A stretch of DNA of 43,500 nucleotides from Candidatus Melainabacteria bacterium. Lineage in GTDB: Bacteria > Cyanobacteriota > Vampirovibrionia > 2-02-FULL-35-15. The DNA lies in contig JAHFBE010000010.1 in the NCBI GenBank assembly GCA_023250205.1, positions 1 to 43,500 of the forward strand. Direction: 5' to 3'. Positions 41,857 to 43,500 of the stretch are shown piece by piece. The position numbers and the translations under genes were made by a program. The notes beneath the pieces were generated by a model. It was not told the origin of the DNA. It ran no database searches and saw nothing but the letters and a program-made list of their open reading frames with translations. Numbering within the stretch: position 1 is the first letter of the stretch; each line of letters starts with the position of its first letter.

Positions 41857-41953
41857 GTCATTGCGAGCCGAATAAAATGAGGCGTGGCAATCCAGATCTA
41901 TGTTTACATAAATTGCTCGGGATTGCTTCGTCGCTAACGCTCCTCGCAATGAC
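41857..41953. repeat. Palindromic repeat copy 9 (97 bp)
   Basis: The left arm GTCATTGCGAGCCGAATAAA and right arm GCTAACGCTCCTCGCAATGAC enclose inner arms GGCAATCC / GGGATTGCTTCG. It fills the gap between the permease gene and nadE and ends 14 bases before the nadE start. Confidence 0.92.
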
Positions 41954-41967
41954 ATAATAGTATAAAA

Positions 41968-43500
41968 ATGAAAATTGCACTTGCACAAATTAATCCTACT
42001 GTTGGGGACTTCGAAGGTAATCTAAAAAAGATTCTAGAATACACTGATCGAGCAGCCAGTTTTGGAGCTGAATTAATTGTATTTTCTGAATTAGCTTTGT
42101 GTGGATATCCTCCTAAGGATTTACTTTTAAAAAAAGAGTTTCTTGAGGATAATCAAAAGTATCTAACTAAACTTGCTAAAAGTGTAAATCCAAATGTAAC
42201 TCTAGTCGTAGGGTTTGTAGAATCAAATAAAGATAAAGGTAAACCTTTGTTTGATTCTGTAGCAGTTCTTCAATCTGGAAATATTACTAATACAAGGCAA
42301 AAGACTTTACTGCCTACTTACGATGTTTTTGATGAAGATCGATATTTTGAATCCGGAAAAACTATTAAACCAATTGAACTGCAAAATCAAAAAATTGGAT
42401 TAACTATTTGTGAGGATATTTGGCACGATGATTTAACCTGGACCAATCCAAGATATCATTTAGATCCAGTTTCAGAGCTTGTAAAAGACAACATCCATTT
42501 AATAATAAACTCTTCTGCCTCGCCATTTTTTATTGGTAAGCCACAATTAAGAGAAAATATTTTGCAAAATTGTGCAAAAAAACATAATCTCCCAATCATA
42601 TATGTTAATCAGGTTGGCGGAAATGATGAGCTTATATTTGACGGAAATTCTTGTGCAATAAATCCAAATGGAGAACTCTGTCTGAAATTAAAATCTTTCG
42701 AAGAAGATTTACAAATCATTGAATTTACTAACAATAAATTTTCAATTTCTAGAAACAGTATACCGGCTGAGAATAACGAAATGGAAGAATTACTTCAGGC
42801 AATTACCTGTGGACTTCATGATTACACAAGAAAATGTGGTTTCAAAAAAGCAATTATAGGACTTTCTGGTGGAATTGACTCAGCTCTTGTAGCAACTATA
42901 GCTTCATATGCAATTGGAAAAGAAAATATTTTATGTGTTTTTATGCCTTCAAGATATACTTCTGAAGGCAGCTCTACTGATGCAATAAAACTGGCATCAA
43001 ATCTTGGCATAGAACTTAAAACAGTTTCTATAGAAGAGCCACTTAAAGCTTTTTTAAATATTCTCAACCCATTATTAACAAACTCTTTAAATCACAAAAC
43101 ACATACTGAAGAAAATCTTCAAGCAAGAATCAGAGGTTTAATATTAATGGCAATATCAAATCAAACTGGAGGCATTGTTCTCTCTACTGGAAATAAAAGT
43201 GAAATAGCAACAGGTTATTGCACTCTTTATGGAGACATGTGTGGTGGACTTTCAATTATTTCCGATCTTCCTAAAACCTTAGTTTACAAACTTTCAGAAT
43301 ACATTAATAAAAAAGAAGGGAAAGAATTAATTCCAAAATCCATTCTTACAAAAGCACCTACAGCAGAATTAAAACCAAATCAAACTGATCAAGATGTATT
43401 ACCTCCGTATGACACTTTAGATAAAATTTTAAACCTATACGTAGAACAACATATACCATTAAAAGAAATTATAAAGAAAAATATATCCAAAGATACCGTT
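41968..43500 (+). CDS. nadE: Glutamine-dependent NAD+ synthetase (3' end cut by window)
   Basis: The frame is open from ATG 41968 to the window end (511 codons seen), so it is missing from the ORF track. NadE amidates nicotinic acid adenine dinucleotide to NAD+. The N-terminal nitrilase-type glutaminase domain (about 1-270) has Glu in VFSELALCGYPPKD, Lys in RQKTLLPTYDVFDEDRYF and Cys in LTICEDIWHDD. The synthetase domain from about 280 carries the ATP-binding GLSGGIDSALVATIA and the later STGNKSEIATGYCTLYGDM. The two-domain form takes ammonia from glutamine. Its leader is shortened by a palindromic repeat copy ending 14 bases before ATG, without a clear ribosome site. It supplies the NAD+ that LigA consumes. 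Confidence 0.95.
   Translation, partial: MKIALAQINPTVGDFEGNLKKILEYTDRAASFGAELIVFSELALCGYPPKDLLLKKEFLEDNQKYLTKLAKSVNPNVTLVVGFVESNKDKGKPLFDSVAVLQSGNITNTRQKTLLPTYDVFDEDRYFESGKTIKPIELQNQKIGLTICEDIWHDDLTWTNPRYHLDPVSELVKDNIHLIINSSASPFFIGKPQLRENILQNCAKKHNLPIIYVNQVGGNDELIFDGNSCAINPNGELCLKLKSFEEDLQIIEFTNNKFSISRNSIPAENNEMEELLQAITCGLHDYTRKCGFKKAIIGLSGGIDSALVATIASYAIGKENILCVFMPSRYTSEGSSTDAIKLASNLGIELKTVSIEEPLKAFLNILNPLLTNSLNHKTHTEENLQARIRGLILMAISNQTGGIVLSTGNKSEIATGYCTLYGDMCGGLSIISDLPKTLVYKLSEYINKKEGKELIPKSILTKAPTAELKPNQTDQDVLPPYDTLDKILNLYVEQHIPLKEIIKKNISKDTV

Overview
The window reads as chromosomal DNA from an AT-rich, Gram-negative-type bacterium. An LpxA-type acyltransferase and an O-antigen-ligase-like protein point to lipopolysaccharide, and LspA, a lipoprotein and MurJ point to a typical envelope. 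The host cannot be fixed from the sequence. Short GAGACG...CGTCTC palindromes of a kind I associate with cyanobacterial genomes, together with the absence of photosynthesis genes here, make an uncultivated non-photosynthetic cyanobacterial relative (Melainabacteria-like) a weak guess. TAG is used as a normal stop, so there is no sign of an alternative code.

Layout. 1-6.3 kb: end of an isoprenylcysteine-methyltransferase-like gene, a Tat-exported DUF1501 gene broken by one in-frame TAG, an O-antigen ligase/TPR membrane protein, a secreted Ser/Gly-rich protein, a LysR regulator and orphan genes. 6.4-15.9 kb: an integrated mobile element of 9,410 bp between a complete tRNA-Pro(UGG) gene and a 49-bp copy of that tRNA's 5' part. 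It carries a tyrosine integrase, a divergent XRE regulator, a primase-polymerase and an AAA+ helicase in overlapping frames, a Zn-ribbon protein, a four-gene operon of small exported or membrane proteins, and a 972-aa protein joining an Mrr-like nuclease, TPR repeats and a probable GreA/B-C-like C-terminus. The last is the best candidate for an undescribed defence gene. It starts inside the stop region of the integrase gene. 16-25 kb: ligA, small membrane/secreted proteins, rluD, lspA, lpxA, a GIY-YIG nuclease and orphan genes. 25-30 kb: patatin-like phospholipase, leuC-leuD and an exported EEP-family enzyme. 30-37 kb: methionine salvage (RuBisCO-like MtnW, MtnX, MtnB; MtnD apart on the other strand), a three-repeat 909-aa protein, an arginase-family ureohydrolase and a YqeG phosphatase. 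37-43.5 kb: murJ, serS, a TPR lipoprotein, a DppC-type permease and nadE, cut by the window end.

A second theme is a dispersed palindromic repeat (outer arms GTCATTGCGAG / CTCGCAATGAC), with nine loci from 16.7 to 42 kb. Two copies lie in frame inside genes (ligA and mtnB) and are read as 29 and 31 extra codons. One copy is split around a small GIY-YIG nuclease gene, so that the two halves flank it. This suggests an autonomous unit, nuclease inside palindrome, whose nuclease-free relatives spread as short insertions, comparable to the palindromic elements found inside Rickettsia genes. Another 22-bp palindrome is nested in one copy, and relatives of it lie before leuC and in the 3' end of leuD.
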